NCBI GenBank assembly: GCA_029263175.1
Contig: JAJCXZ010000063.1
Span: forward strand, 33,427 to 97,426
Origin: Acidimicrobiales bacterium
GTDB lineage: Bacteria; Actinomycetota; Acidimicrobiia; Acidimicrobiales; Aldehydirespiratoraceae
Length of the DNA stretch: 64,000 bases
Direction of reading: 5' to 3'
The notes beneath the pieces were generated by a model. It was not told the DNA's origin. It saw only the letters and a program-made list of their open reading frames with translations, and did no database searches. Numbering within the stretch: the first letter of the stretch is position 1; each line of letters begins with the position of its first letter. Positions 18,654 through 28,281 of the stretch are shown here, piece after piece. A program made the position numbers and the translations under genes.

Positions 18654-19132
18654 CACGACTCGCCTCGAGGAAGCGTGACGACGATCGTGCCGGCGATCCT
18701 GTCGTGGAACCCTCGCCCGCTGCGGGGGATGACAAAGCTGAGGAGCAGCACGATGAAGCCCAGGAGGGCATAGGCGCCCAGGAACAACGGCGCGTAGAGC
18801 AACACTGCCCGGACCGCGGCAAGGGCTACCGGGACGCTGCCTCCTCCCTGCCGACGCACCCGAAGCCCGGTCACGGCCTTGCCCAGGGTGACGCCCTTGA
18901 GGGCGACGGGAACCACCTCGTAGACGCCGACGAGCACGAGCAGCAGGGTCAAAGATCGGGCTGAGTCGACCACGGGTCGGCCCCGCTCCAGACCCCAGGG
19001 ATCGCCGCCCAGCAGACGCTGGTCGATCTCGATCAGGACGAACGCGGTCAGCCAGCCGAACGTGACCGCGTCGGTCACCCGGGCAGCGATGCGCCACCCG
19101 ACGGAGGCAACGGCTTCACGACTCTGATCCAA
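18653..19132 (-). CDS. RDD-family membrane protein
   Basis: This 159-residue membrane protein carries the RDD domain: the first helix with 'WRIAARVTDAVTF' (Arg and Asp conserved), and 'GVTLGKAVTGLRV', the family's glycine-rich loop, then two hydrophobic helices. RDD proteins are small multi-pass proteins of uncertain role, some linked to ion antiport. The longest frame begins with TTG; no better ATG or GTG keeps the RDD motif. It is co-translated with the hypothetical gene that follows and is divergent from the SCP2-like gene. Confidence 0.85.
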   Translation of the reverse strand: MDQSREAVASVGWRIAARVTDAVTFGWLTAFVLIEIDQRLLGGDPWGLERGRPVVDSARSLTLLLVLVGVYEVVPVALKGVTLGKAVTGLRVRRQGGGSVPVALAAVRAVLLYAPLFLGAYALLGFIVLLLSFVIPRSGRGFHDRIAGTIVVTLPRGES

Positions 19133-19170
19133 GGGGCCGAGGCTAGGGCGCGGCGCCGTAGTCTTCCCAC

Positions 19171-19518
19171 GTGGCCGAGTTCCTCTCTGACAACTGGTTC
19201 GATGCCCTGATCAAACGGGCAGGCGACGTCGCCGTTGATCCCGCCATCGCGATGATTCTCCAACAGACCGTGGAGGCCGACTCCACCGTGGTCTGGCATA
19301 TGGTCATCGCCGATGGCACCATCCGTGTCTCGCGGGGTGAGGCAAGCGAGGCCGATGTCCGCCTGCTCACCGATCTCGCCACGGCAACGGGAATCCACGA
19401 CGGCACCATCTCCGCTCAGCGAGCGTTTCTCGACGGCGATCTCCAAATCGGCGGCGACCTCCACGCCCTCATGGCCGCTCGCGATTCCCTCGCCGATCTC
19501 TCGCTCTTCACCGACTAA
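19171..19518 (+). CDS. SCP2 sterol-carrier-like protein
   Basis: This 115-residue single-domain protein matches the SCP2 sterol-transfer fold: 'VVWHMVIADGTIRVSRGEASEADVRLLTD' (split motif) then 'FLDGDLQIGGDLHALMAARDSL', the last with the typical G-D-(L/I)-x-I-G-G-D turn. Such proteins bind acyl-CoA or sterols in a hydrophobic tunnel. It starts with GTG. It stands alone between the divergent RDD gene and the convergent DNA glycosylase, and fits with the lipid genes elsewhere (MaoC, P450). Confidence 0.8.
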   Translation: MAEFLSDNWFDALIKRAGDVAVDPAIAMILQQTVEADSTVVWHMVIADGTIRVSRGEASEADVRLLTDLATATGIHDGTISAQRAFLDGDLQIGGDLHALMAARDSLADLSLFTD

Positions 19519-19546
19519 GTCACACTGGGGACAGTCCCCAGCGTTA
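19516..19546. terminator. bidirectional palindrome spanning both stop codons
   Basis: The core CTGGGGAC-A-GTCCCCAG (19525-19541) is a perfect 8-bp inverted repeat with a one-base centre. With two mismatches the pairing extends outward to AAGT...ACTT, so the TAA stops of the SCP2 gene and the glycosylase gene both lie in the structure. It is of the same type as those at 8567-8610 and 29691-29725. Confidence 0.65.
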
Positions 19547-20395
19547 CTTGAGGAACTTGCTGGTCGTGTTGTCGGCGAGGATCTTGCCACCGGTCTGACA
19601 CGTGGCGCAGTACGCCACCGTGTAGCGGCGGTACTCCACCGAACGGACCTCGTCGTTGCAGATCACGCACGGGAACCCAATCCGGTGATGGACATGGTTC
19701 GGCCGATCCGCTGACTTGCCGATGTCGTCCAGAGTTCGTTCGTAGGCGACGTGCTCATCGATCACCTCGACCATCGCGGCGTGGAGTATCGAAACATCGT
19801 CGCTGCTCATCTTCTTGGTCATCGCAAACGGCGAGAGCTTCGCCCGATGCAGGATCTCATTCGACAGGAGTCGGCCGATGCCGGCAATCCGTCGCTGGTC
19901 ACGCAGGAACCCGTGAACCCTTGTGTTCTCTGACGCGAGCGCCGCCGTCAGTACCTCGATCGAGATGGTGTCGGCATCGGGGCCCAGATGATCGATCGGC
20001 TCGCCCTCGGGTTCACCCTCGACGAGCCAGACCCCGGCCTTGTGCTCGGTGCCGGCTTCTGTGAGCTGAAGTGCGCCGCCGTCGGCGAACTCCCACCGTG
20101 CCATTCCGCCTCGCGGCTTCTTCGACCGCCTCGCATCGGGCCGGAGCCGTCCACCCTGCATGAGATGAAGGACATAGGTGTGCGAGTGATCGTCGACCGT
20201 TGCTCCGAATCGAAGCATCAGATACTTGCCCCGATAGCCGGTGCTCGACAGCAAGAGCCCGTAGGTGTCGTTGGGGCGAGGCGCGTACGTCTTCAGCGCA
20301 GTCAAGTGCAGCACTCGTAGCGCAGTGAGTTCCGCGCCGAGGTAGTTGTCGGCAACCCGCTCGGCGTGAGCCTTGATCTCTGGAAGCTCTGGCAC
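19544..20395 (-). CDS. formamidopyrimidine-DNA glycosylase / endonuclease VIII family
   Basis: This 283-residue base-excision repair enzyme begins MPELPE, with the catalytic N-terminal Pro (after Met removal) and Glu. The helix-two-turn-helix is around 'GIGRLLSNEILHRAKLSP' and the C-terminal zinc finger has two CxxC pairs ('CVIC' and 'CATC'). It removes oxidised bases and nicks the abasic site by beta-elimination. Length is normal. Whether it is Fpg (8-oxoguanine) or a Nei-like enzyme (pyrimidines) is not settled from sequence alone; the 'GIGRLLSNE' form instead of 'GIGNIYADE' points away from classical MutM. Confidence 0.9.
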   Translation of the reverse strand: MPELPEIKAHAERVADNYLGAELTALRVLHLTALKTYAPRPNDTYGLLLSSTGYRGKYLMLRFGATVDDHSHTYVLHLMQGGRLRPDARRSKKPRGGMARWEFADGGALQLTEAGTEHKAGVWLVEGEPEGEPIDHLGPDADTISIEVLTAALASENTRVHGFLRDQRRIAGIGRLLSNEILHRAKLSPFAMTKKMSSDDVSILHAAMVEVIDEHVAYERTLDDIGKSADRPNHVHHRIGFPCVICNDEVRSVEYRRYTVAYCATCQTGGKILADNTTSKFLK

Positions 20396-20421
20396 CCCGC
20401 GAGGCTATGTCACCAGCGGGG

Positions 20422-21408
20422 CTAGATCAGGCCGAGCTCGCGCACCGTGTCTCGCTCACCGGCCAACTCGGCCACCGTTGCATCGATACGGCTCTGAGAG
20501 AACTCGTCAATGTCGAGACCCTGCACGATCGCGTACTCGCCATCAGAACAGGTGACGGGGAACGATGACATCAGACCCTCGGGCACGCCGTAGCTACCGT
20601 CGGACGGAATGGCCATGGATACCCAGTCGCCCGCGGGGGTCCCGAGTACCCAGTCGTGCACGTGATCGACCGCGGCCGATGCGGCAGAGGCCGCCGACGA
20701 CAGCCCACGAGCCTCGATGATGGCGGCACCGCGCTGCTGAACCGTTGGGATGAAGTTGTTCTCCAGCCACTCCTGATCACCCACCGCAGCGGCGGCGTTG
20801 TTGCCGTTGACGCTGCAGTGGAAGAGATCGGGGTACTGCGTGGCGGAGTGGTTGCCCCAGATCGTCATGTTGGTGATGTCGTTCACCGTGACGTCGAGCT
20901 TCTGCGCCAGCTGCGCCTTGGCGCGATTGTGATCCAATCGGGTCATGGCCGTGAAGCGAGCGTTGTCAATGTCGGGAGCATTGTTCATGGCGATGAGGGA
21001 GTTGGTGTTGGCCGGGTTGCCGACGACGAGCACCTTGATGTCATCGGCGGCGTTGTCGTTGATCGCTTTGCCCTGGACGGTGAAGATCGCGCCATTGGCC
21101 TCGAGCAGATCCTTGCGCTCCATGCCCTTCGACCGCGGGCGAGAGCCAACCAGCATGCCGATGTTGGCACCGGCGAAGGCCCTGTTCGGATCGTCGCTCT
21201 GGGTGATGCCGGCGAGCAGCGGGAACGCACCGTCATCAAGCTCCATCGCAACACCCTCGAGTGCTCCCATTGCAGGCGGGATCTCGAGAAGCTGGAGAAT
21301 GATCGGCTGATCGGGGCCGAGCAGCGATCCACTGGCGATCCGGAAGAGGAGGCTGTAGCCGATTTGGCCGGCGGCTCCGGTGACAGCGACACGAACTGGG
21401 GTCTTCAT
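20422..21408 (-). CDS. mdh: malate dehydrogenase
   Basis: This 328-residue NAD-dependent enzyme converts malate to oxaloacetate in the TCA cycle. The N-terminal Rossmann motif is '[19 protein letters not shown]'. Substrate-binding and catalytic segments are '[15 protein letters not shown]', '[10 protein letters not shown]', 'TRLDHNRAK' and the catalytic His in '[12 protein letters not shown]'. This is the cytosolic-type MDH of actinobacteria and Thermus (MDH without the lactate-dehydrogenase-like fold variant). GGAG lies 7 nt before the ATG. It is divergent from the GGDEF gene, so the 159-bp gap should hold both promoters. Longer in-frame extensions antisense to that gene are spurious. Confidence 0.96.
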   Translation of the reverse strand: MKTPVRVAVTGAAGQIGYSLLFRIASGSLLGPDQPIILQLLEIPPAMGALEGVAMELDDGAFPLLAGITQSDDPNRAFAGANIGMLVGSRPRSKGMERKDLLEANGAIFTVQGKAINDNAADDIKVLVVGNPANTNSLIAMNNAPDIDNARFTAMTRLDHNRAKAQLAQKLDVTVNDITNMTIWGNHSATQYPDLFHCSVNGNNAAAAVGDQEWLENNFIPTVQQRGAAIIEARGLSSAASAASAAVDHVHDWVLGTPAGDWVSMAIPSDGSYGVPEGLMSSFPVTCSDGEYAIVQGLDIDEFSQSRIDATVAELAGERDTVRELGLI

Positions 21409-21567
21409 GGGGTTCTCCGATATCGGATAAACGAACGGGGCAGACGCTACCAGCGAGGCATCACCGCGGTGACGTTCAGCAGGGCCGGGAAGGCCGAAAA
21501 TCGTGCGAACAAAGCACCGATCGACCGATGTCCTTGTTTTCGGCAGCTCAACGCCGATGGAGCCGGC

Positions 21568-22800
21568 ATGCCGGCCTCTCCCCCGGACCTCGCTCGCGTC
21601 CTCGAGATGCTTCCTGACCCAGTGGTGATCCTCGACCCGGACGGCAATCTCCAGTGGATCAATCACGCGACCATCCAGTTCTCGGGAATGGATCCGACCG
21701 AGTGGCTGGGCCGCTCGGTCTTCGAGCTCCTCCACCCTGACGACCATGCCTTGGCCTTCGCCGCGTTCGATACGGTCACCGGGAAAGACGTCGGCAGCCT
21801 GATCGACGTTCGCATCCGCGACGGTCAAGATCGATGGCGTCATTGTGAGCTTCGCGGACGTTCTCTCGAGGCAGACGACGGTGGCGACCCCATGATTGTT
21901 GTCGGATTCCGCGACATCGCTGACCGCCAGAGCCTCGAGCTCGGGGCCGGCAACACAGAGCTTCTCCGAGCTCTCGTCCACCACGCCACTTCCCTGCTGG
22001 TCACGCTCGATGCCGACGGCTGCATCACGTCCGCCAACGGCGAGCTGACGCGCCTTCTCGGCTACGACCTCGCACTGGTGAGCGGCGATGAACTGTCGAC
22101 GTTCGTCCAGGCTCCCGATCGGCCCGCGTTCCGAGACGCCCTGTCCTCGGTCGGCGAGTCCTTCTCGGCCGAATACACGTTCCATCACGCCGACGGATAC
22201 GAGGTCGTGCTCGATCTGAGCGTCACCGACCTCCGAGCCGATCCGCTCATCAACGGGTACGTCGTGAGCGGCACCGACATTAGCGATCTCAAGACGACGC
22301 AGCAGGCTCTGCGCCACATGGCCGATCACGCTGCCCTCACCGGTGTGCTCAGCCGGCGCGCTTTTCTCGCTCGGCTCGACCGCATGGCCCGCGAGGGATT
22401 CGATCACGAGATCGTTGTCCTCTTCTGTGATCTCGACGGCTTCAAGCCGGTCAACGACCGGTTTGGCCACGCCGCGGGCGACGAAGTGCTGATCGAGGTC
22501 GCCCGCCGCATCGAGCGCGCCGTGCGCCCCGACGACCTCGTGGGTCGGCTCGGCGGCGACGAGTTCGTCGTGGCGCTCCCCCGGTCGGGCCTGATGCTCG
22601 CGGAAGACATCGCTACCCGAATCCGTTCTTCGCTGACTGAACCCATCATCGTCGCCGATGAGATCATCGAGATCGACGTGAGCATCGGCACATCGGTCAC
22701 CACTGATCAGCCGACGGCCGTACAGTTGCTGGCCGCAGCGGACGCCGCCATGTATGCCGTGAAACGCAGCCGTCGTCGCGACGAAACGAGCAGGGCCTAG
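21568..22800 (+). CDS. PAS-PAS-GGDEF diguanylate cyclase
   Basis: This 410-residue protein has two PAS domains (about 8-120 and 130-245; '[19 protein letters not shown]' and '[18 protein letters not shown]') and a C-terminal GGDEF domain (about 250-410). The active site is intact, GGDEF at 329-333, and the inhibitory I-site RPDD (320-323) lies five residues before it, so product inhibition by c-di-GMP is likely. It should make c-di-GMP from two GTP in response to a PAS-sensed cue. There is no membrane segment. The ATG was chosen directly before the first PAS helix. Codon use differs from the spurious long extension upstream. Confidence 0.9.
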   Translation: MPASPPDLARVLEMLPDPVVILDPDGNLQWINHATIQFSGMDPTEWLGRSVFELLHPDDHALAFAAFDTVTGKDVGSLIDVRIRDGQDRWRHCELRGRSLEADDGGDPMIVVGFRDIADRQSLELGAGNTELLRALVHHATSLLVTLDADGCITSANGELTRLLGYDLALVSGDELSTFVQAPDRPAFRDALSSVGESFSAEYTFHHADGYEVVLDLSVTDLRADPLINGYVVSGTDISDLKTTQQALRHMADHAALTGVLSRRAFLARLDRMAREGFDHEIVVLFCDLDGFKPVNDRFGHAAGDEVLIEVARRIERAVRPDDLVGRLGGDEFVVALPRSGLMLAEDIATRIRSSLTEPIIVADEIIEIDVSIGTSVTTDQPTAVQLLAAADAAMYAVKRSRRRDETSRA

Positions 22801-22846
22801 CTCAACCGAGGCCTCGCTCGGCCGATTGTTACCCGTGGCGACCACA

Positions 22847-24061
22847 ATGAACATTGACGCGGCGTGGCAGCGCCGGCTCACGCTGTATCCCCGACTGATC
22901 CTCATCACCATCGCAGTCGCGTTCGTGATCGTGATCGCGGCAGGCAGCGGCTCCGACACGGCCGGCGGACGAGTGGGCGGCGACTTCCCCGCGTTCTACT
23001 CAGCCGGCACGATCGTGGCCGACGGCGATGTCGCAGACCTCTACGACCCCGCCGTTCAAGCCGCTGCCCAGGTTGAGCTGCTCGGCGGCGAGGACGGGTT
23101 CATCATGTATCCGTACGCGCCCTATGTGGCCGGCGCGTACTCGGCGTTCTCCGTCCTTCCCTACCGCACCGCCTACGTGATCCACACCGCCCTCATGGTT
23201 GCGGCCCTGGTGGGGGCACTCACGTTGACCCGTCCGATGATCGGCGTCCTCGATCGCTGGTTCTCTCTCGTCCTCGGCGCCGTCGCGACCGCGTACCCGA
23301 TCTTCGTCGGCACGAGCGGCGGGCAGAACACCGCGCTCACGCTGCTGCTTCTCGCCGCCGTCTGGCGCGCACTGGCCGAGGACCGAGACGCGTGGGCGGG
23401 TGTAGCTGTCGCCCTGCTCCTCTTTCGACCGCAATACGCCCTGCCCATGCTGGGGCTCCTCATCCTCGGGCGCCACTGGCGTGCCGTCGGCACGGCCGGC
23501 CTCGGTGCCGGCCTCGTTTTTGCCGTCAACGCGGCGATCGCGGGCCCGGATTGGGTCTCGAAATGGATCAACGGCGTGAGGCCCTTGCTCGAAGCGGATG
23601 CCGAAATCAATGCCGTCAACGAGATCGCACCGGTGGGTTTCCTCCACGCCGTCATCGGCGTCGACTCCCCCGCCGCCGTGGTGATCGGCGGCGCGATCTC
23701 CGTCAGCATTGCCCTCGCCCTCTCATGGCTTTGGTGGAAGAAGGAGCTCGACCTTGGCAGCCGATTCGCCATCACCGCCACCGGGCTGATGCTCCTCGGG
23801 TTCCACACGATCTATTACGACTCCAGCCTCGCGGTGTTCGCGGTGCTACTGATGCTCGATCGGCGTCTCATCGACGTTCGGGTCGGCGTGGCCATCTGGG
23901 CCGTCGGCCTGGTCCAGATCATCAAAGATCCCATTGGCGCCAGTCCGCTCGCGCTCGTCGTGCTCGCCGTGTTCGCGCTGGTGGTGAGCCGCCTATGGCT
24001 CGCTCAGTCGGCCAGTGACGACCGAGTGTTGCCGATCCAGGACTCATACAGCTCTCGGTAG
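22847..24061 (+). CDS. GT87-family (DUF2029) membrane glycosyltransferase
   Basis: This protein of about 404 residues is polytopic with about nine to ten hydrophobic segments. An early loop, '[25 protein letters not shown]' (split here), matches the catalytic Asp-containing segment of GT87/DUF2029, the polyprenyl-phosphate-mannose-dependent mannosyltransferases of actinobacterial lipoglycan synthesis. '[11 protein letters not shown]'-like and '[15 protein letters not shown]' segments also fit. The start is uncertain: ATG here, GTG at 22835 or TTG at 22826. Its last 58 bases overlap the convergent ABC gene. Confidence 0.82.
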   Translation: MNIDAAWQRRLTLYPRLILITIAVAFVIVIAAGSGSDTAGGRVGGDFPAFYSAGTIVADGDVADLYDPAVQAAAQVELLGGEDGFIMYPYAPYVAGAYSAFSVLPYRTAYVIHTALMVAALVGALTLTRPMIGVLDRWFSLVLGAVATAYPIFVGTSGGQNTALTLLLLAAVWRALAEDRDAWAGVAVALLLFRPQYALPMLGLLILGRHWRAVGTAGLGAGLVFAVNAAIAGPDWVSKWINGVRPLLEADAEINAVNEIAPVGFLHAVIGVDSPAAVVIGGAISVSIALALSWLWWKKELDLGSRFAITATGLMLLGFHTIYYDSSLAVFAVLLMLDRRLIDVRVGVAIWAVGLVQIIKDPIGASPLALVVLAVFALVVSRLWLAQSASDDRVLPIQDSYSSR

Positions 24062-25839
24062 AGTCCGGGGGTCTCGACCAGCTCTGAGTGCGAGCCGCGT
24101 TGAACGAGCTCACCGGCGTCGAAGACCAGCACCAGGTCGGCTCGCTCTGCCGTCGAGAGACGGTGAGCAACCGAAATGGTGGTGCGACCAGCAGCAAGAC
24201 GGCCGAGTGCCGCTGCCAGCGCTTCCTCGGTCTCGGGATCGACGGCCGATGTCGCCTCGTCGAGCAGCAGGAGGCCGGGATCGGCCACCTGGGCGCGAGC
24301 CAGGGCGACGAGTTGACGCTCACCGACGGAGAGGCGTCCGCCTCGTTCGCCGACAACCGTCTCGAGTCCGTCGGGAAGCGCCTCCACCCACTCGCGCAAA
24401 CCGAGCTCGTCGATCGAACGCTCGACATCGTCGTCGGTGGCGTCACCGCGACCGAAGCGAATGTTGTCGCGAACCGACCGGTCGAACAGGAAGCCGTCCT
24501 GAGGCACCATTCGGATCGATCGGTGACGAGAGTCGGGGTCGACGTCGCGCAGGTCGACGCCACCGATACGGACGACACCTTCGATCGGGTCCGCGAGCCG
24601 CGTGAACAGACGGGCAGTAGTCGTCTTACCCGACCCGGTCTCGCCGACAATCGCGACGTTGGTCTCCGGGGGAATCGAGAGGGAGATGTCTCGCAAGACC
24701 ATCGGGCCCGCCCGGTATCGGAAGGAGACGTGCTCCAGGTCGACCCCAAGGGGGCCCGCCGGTAGTTCCTGACCGTCCGTCGGCTCCACCACCGCAATCG
24801 GCACGTCGAGAACCCGCAGGATCTTCCACCAACCCGCGAGTGCTGTCTGGGTCTGGTCGAGCACCTCACCGAGCTGGGAGATCGGCTGAAGGATCAGGTT
24901 CACGAGGAAGATGAAGGCGACGAGCTCGCCGACCTCGACGCCAAGATCGGCGCGCCACCACACCCCGACACCCATGGCGACGGCAAGGGAAACAGAGGAG
25001 ACAAAGTCGACAACGGGGAGCAGTCCCGCGAACCAGATCGAGCTGCGGAGCTGCTGGCGATACTGGCGATCGATGGAGTCGTCGAGGCGCGCACGAACAG
25101 GGCCGCCATAGTCGTACGCCCGGATCACCGGTGCACCGCTCACCGCTTCAGCAGTGTGGCCAAGCGTCTCAGCCACGCGCGTGCGCACCAGCCCGTAGGC
25201 GACGAACTGCTTCTCCTGGACCCACCGGAGGAACGGCAGCAGTGGGAGGTGCACGGCCACGGCCACCAGCGTCAGCTGCCAGCTGTACACCAGCATCACC
25301 GCAAGGGTGCCGATGATGATGGCCGTGTCGATGATCCAGCTGATCATTCCCCACTGGGTGAATCGCACAAGGGTTTCGATGTCGGACGTGACCCGAGCGA
25401 CAAGTACACCACTTCGTGATTCGGTGTGATCGGCGAGGCTGAGTTTGTGGATGTGCTCGAAGACTCGAACCCGGAGATCGAGGAGGACCGATTCGGTCAT
25501 CGTCACCAGTCGCACGAAAGCAAGCCGACTTGCGATCGCGATGACGAGCACGGTGATGACGGCAGCAACGGCCGCCTTGGTCACGAATCCCTCTCGATAG
25601 CCGTCCTGGCCAAGGATTCCGTGGTCCAGAATCTGCTGCACGAGGATAGGGATGACGAGCCGGCCGGCGGCGGCCATCACGGCAAGCATCACCGTTACGA
25701 AGAGACCCTTCTTGAGTTCGGGCGACGTGGCGATACCACGCCGCAGTACACCCCACGCGCCAATGTCCGGACCGGAATCGTCGTCGATCAGAGATGCCAC
25801 AGCGGGTACAGGCTCGGTGGACTCGTCGATCGTGGTCAT
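24004..25839 (-). CDS. ABC exporter half-transporter, catalytic-Glu subunit
   Basis: This 611-residue half-transporter has an N-terminal six-helix ABC membrane domain (about 45-350) and an ATPase domain (about 365-600). Walker A is GETGSGKT, Walker B runs LLLLDEATSAVD with the catalytic Glu kept, but the signature reads LSVGERQ instead of LSGGQ. It pairs with the upstream gene, whose stop overlaps its ATG by four bases (ATGA). The two make a heterodimeric multidrug/lipid exporter with one competent ATP site, in the manner of TM287/288 or BmrCD. The substrate is unknown. The 3' end overlaps the convergent GT87 gene. Confidence 0.93.
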   Translation of the reverse strand: MTTIDESTEPVPAVASLIDDDSGPDIGAWGVLRRGIATSPELKKGLFVTVMLAVMAAAGRLVIPILVQQILDHGILGQDGYREGFVTKAAVAAVITVLVIAIASRLAFVRLVTMTESVLLDLRVRVFEHIHKLSLADHTESRSGVLVARVTSDIETLVRFTQWGMISWIIDTAIIIGTLAVMLVYSWQLTLVAVAVHLPLLPFLRWVQEKQFVAYGLVRTRVAETLGHTAEAVSGAPVIRAYDYGGPVRARLDDSIDRQYRQQLRSSIWFAGLLPVVDFVSSVSLAVAMGVGVWWRADLGVEVGELVAFIFLVNLILQPISQLGEVLDQTQTALAGWWKILRVLDVPIAVVEPTDGQELPAGPLGVDLEHVSFRYRAGPMVLRDISLSIPPETNVAIVGETGSGKTTTARLFTRLADPIEGVVRIGGVDLRDVDPDSRHRSIRMVPQDGFLFDRSVRDNIRFGRGDATDDDVERSIDELGLREWVEALPDGLETVVGERGGRLSVGERQLVALARAQVADPGLLLLDEATSAVDPETEEALAAALGRLAAGRTTISVAHRLSTAERADLVLVFDAGELVQRGSHSELVETPGLYRELYESWIGNTRSSLAD

Positions 25840-27566
25840 GCGTCGTCCGCCTGCTCGTAGGCGGTCACCAGGGCGTTGTAGTCGGGACGCTCCAGTAGAT
25901 CCTCGTGGCGCCCGACGGCCACGACCTCGCCGTCGTCGAGATAGACGACCCGGTCGGCCAACATGATCGTGGAGATGCGGTGGGCGACCACGATGAGGGT
26001 GACGTCGAGGTCGTTTCGGAGTCCGTCGAGGATCTGCGACTCGATGGTGGCGTCAACCGCTGACGTGGCATCGTCGAGCAACAGCAGGCGCGGTCGACGG
26101 GCAATCGCGCGAGCGAGGGCAACCCGCTGACGCTGACCCCCCGAGAGCGTGGTGCCACGCTCCCCGACCACACTGTCGAAGCCCTCTTCCATCTCGTCGA
26201 CGAACTTGGCGGCCTGTGCAGTCACAAGGGCGTGGCGCGCATCGTCATCCGCCACCACGCCAAGGCTCACGTTTTCTCGGACGCTGTCCGCAAAGAGGAA
26301 ACTCTCCTGGAATGCCAGGGCCACCGCCGCTGACCATTCTTCAGCAGAGATGTCGTCGACGGAGATGCCGCCGAGGCAAACATCACCGGATGTGCGATCC
26401 AGCAGACCCGCGACGGTCTCGACCAACGTCGACTTGCCCGACCCGGTGGGGCCGACAAGGGCCACGGTCTCACCCGCCTGAACATCGAAATCGACGTTGC
26501 GCAACACCGCGTGGTCATCGTGAATCACGCCAAGATCTCGCACCCGCAGTGCGAGAGCACCCGCCGGAAGCGTGCGGCTGCCGCCACGATCCTCGACCTC
26601 GGCCTCCATCACGCGATCGACACGATCGAGCGAAACAACCGATCGAGGCATCTCCTCGAGGAAGAAGCCGAAGACCCGAAGCGGGGTGGAGAGCAGACCG
26701 AACAGTGTGGCGGCGAGAACGAGGTCGCCGGGCGTGGCCTCTCCTTGGGAAACGAGACTTGCACCGACCAGCAACAGCAGGACAATGCCGACGTTGGGAA
26801 GCGCATCGATGGCCGGTTCGAACACAGCCCGCATCCGACCGACGTGAATACGTTCGTCTCTCAGCCGAGCTGAGGCCTCCCGCATCCGCTCGACCTCGGC
26901 TTTCTCCCGTCCGAGCGTCTTCACCACCAGGGCACCTTCGAAACTCTCGTGGGCAACGGAGGAGACATCCCCGACCCGTTGCTGGGCGCGAGCGGAGGGT
27001 GCCTCGACCCGCGATGTGTAGATCTGGCTCATCGCCACGAGCAGCGGGAAAATCACCGCGCCGAGCAAGGCAAGAAGTGGGTGGATCAGGAGCAGCGATA
27101 CCAGGGCCACGATCACGAGGAGTACCACGCTCAGCGCGAAGGCGAGCGGCTTGAGCACCATCGTGGCGTTGGTGAGGTCGAGATCGGCGTGAGCAAGCAG
27201 CTCACCGGCGGGACGGGTGCGATGGAAGCGCAATGGCACGTCCAGGTAGTGGTGAACGAGAGCCCGACGCCAATCTCGCTGCGTGCGGAGTTCGGCCTGC
27301 ATCAGGAACCAACGACGGACGATCACGCTGAGGCCCCTGAGCAGTGAGATCACGACGATGGCGATCATGCCGGTCCAGACGTCTCCGCCATCCACGGTCC
27401 CGTTCTCGAACGCGGCTACGACGACATCGTCGGTAACGCGCCCGAGGACCCAGGCACCACCGATCGACGCGAACACAAAGGCCATGGCCCCGATCATTGC
27501 GATGCCATGTTGGCGGGGATGGGCCCGCAGCGAGCGCATGATGAGCCGGCCGCCGCGCCGCCACAT
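25836..27566 (-). CDS. ABC exporter half-transporter, degenerate-site subunit
   Basis: This 576-residue half-transporter has a six-helix membrane domain and an ATPase domain. Walker A is GPTGSGKST and the signature is a canonical LSGGQRQ, but Walker B ends LLLLDDATSAVD: Asp replaces the catalytic Glu. This mirrors the partner's defect (good Glu, poor signature), so the consensus site uses the partner's Walker motifs and this protein's signature. It is the first gene of a two-gene operon. The start is ATG here with AGGACG upstream; a GTG at 27596 would add ten residues. It is divergent from the H-NOX gene. Confidence 0.92.
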   Translation of the reverse strand: MWRRGGRLIMRSLRAHPRQHGIAMIGAMAFVFASIGGAWVLGRVTDDVVVAAFENGTVDGGDVWTGMIAIVVISLLRGLSVIVRRWFLMQAELRTQRDWRRALVHHYLDVPLRFHRTRPAGELLAHADLDLTNATMVLKPLAFALSVVLLVIVALVSLLLIHPLLALLGAVIFPLLVAMSQIYTSRVEAPSARAQQRVGDVSSVAHESFEGALVVKTLGREKAEVERMREASARLRDERIHVGRMRAVFEPAIDALPNVGIVLLLLVGASLVSQGEATPGDLVLAATLFGLLSTPLRVFGFFLEEMPRSVVSLDRVDRVMEAEVEDRGGSRTLPAGALALRVRDLGVIHDDHAVLRNVDFDVQAGETVALVGPTGSGKSTLVETVAGLLDRTSGDVCLGGISVDDISAEEWSAAVALAFQESFLFADSVRENVSLGVVADDDARHALVTAQAAKFVDEMEEGFDSVVGERGTTLSGGQRQRVALARAIARRPRLLLLDDATSAVDATIESQILDGLRNDLDVTLIVVAHRISTIMLADRVVYLDDGEVVAVGRHEDLLERPDYNALVTAYEQADDA

Positions 27567-27741
27567 GTGATCGTCCTGATCGCCCCGATTTCCCACCGAG
27601 CCAACCTATAGGGCGGCCCCCACGCAACGGGAAGCGATTTCGTGTGACAGATGTCGGATGACCAAGGTCCTCTGGGACACGGTGGCGCTCAATACACCGC
27701 TCTCAGGGCCGATTGGACCGGACCCGGACGAAAGGGCAGCA

Positions 27742-28281
27742 ATGAAGGGTGTCATCTTCAACGCCGTGGAGAACTCGGTCGAGCGTGTTTTCGGGCCCGA
27801 TGCATGGGACGAAGTACTCGACCGCGCTGACGTTGGCGGCGCCTACACCTCGCTCGGCAACTACCAGGACATCGAACTCGTCGCCATCGTCAACGCACTC
27901 CCCGACGACACCGGACCAGGGCTCGACGACCGGCTGCGTTGGGTGGGTATCAACGCCATGCCGTTCCTTCAGGAGTCGTTCCCTCGGTTCTTCGAGGACA
28001 TCGAACTCCGCGGGTTCCTTCCGTCCCTGAACCACATGATTCATCCTGAGGTTCGAAAGCTGTATCCGGGTGCCAATCCACCCGATTTCGACATCGACTA
28101 CAGCGAGGCGGGTGTCATCAGCCTTCGCTACCAATCCGAACGAAAGCTCTGTTGGCTCGCCGAAGGTTTCGTTCTCGGTGCGAGCGCCGCGTTCGACGAG
28201 CCGGTCACAGTCAAGCAACCCACTTGCATGCACGATGGCGCCGACCACTGCGACCTGAGGATCGAGTTGCACTCCGCGTGA
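27742..28281 (+). CDS. H-NOX (HNOB) haem nitric-oxide sensor
   Basis: This 179-residue protein matches stand-alone bacterial H-NOX domains from end to end. It begins MKGVIFN, has '[10 protein letters not shown]' (33-41), the proximal haem ligand H101 in '[13 protein letters not shown]', Pro113/Pro114 at the haem-kinking position, and the YxSxR propionate-binding motif Y130-S132-R134. Numbering is within one residue of the Thermoanaerobacter protein (H102, Y131/S133/R135). No distal tyrosine appears near 139-140, so NO rather than O2 binding is predicted. The ATG at the conserved MKG, with AAAGGG upstream, is preferred to one 28 codons earlier (27658). Its TGA overlaps the next gene's GTG (GTGA). 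Confidence 0.88.
   Translation: MKGVIFNAVENSVERVFGPDAWDEVLDRADVGGAYTSLGNYQDIELVAIVNALPDDTGPGLDDRLRWVGINAMPFLQESFPRFFEDIELRGFLPSLNHMIHPEVRKLYPGANPPDFDIDYSEAGVISLRYQSERKLCWLAEGFVLGASAAFDEPVTVKQPTCMHDGADHCDLRIELHSA

Noticed and set aside
20656..22800. 714-codon plus-strand frame
   Set aside because: Only the part from 21568 codes for a protein (PAS-PAS-GGDEF); the rest is antisense to mdh.
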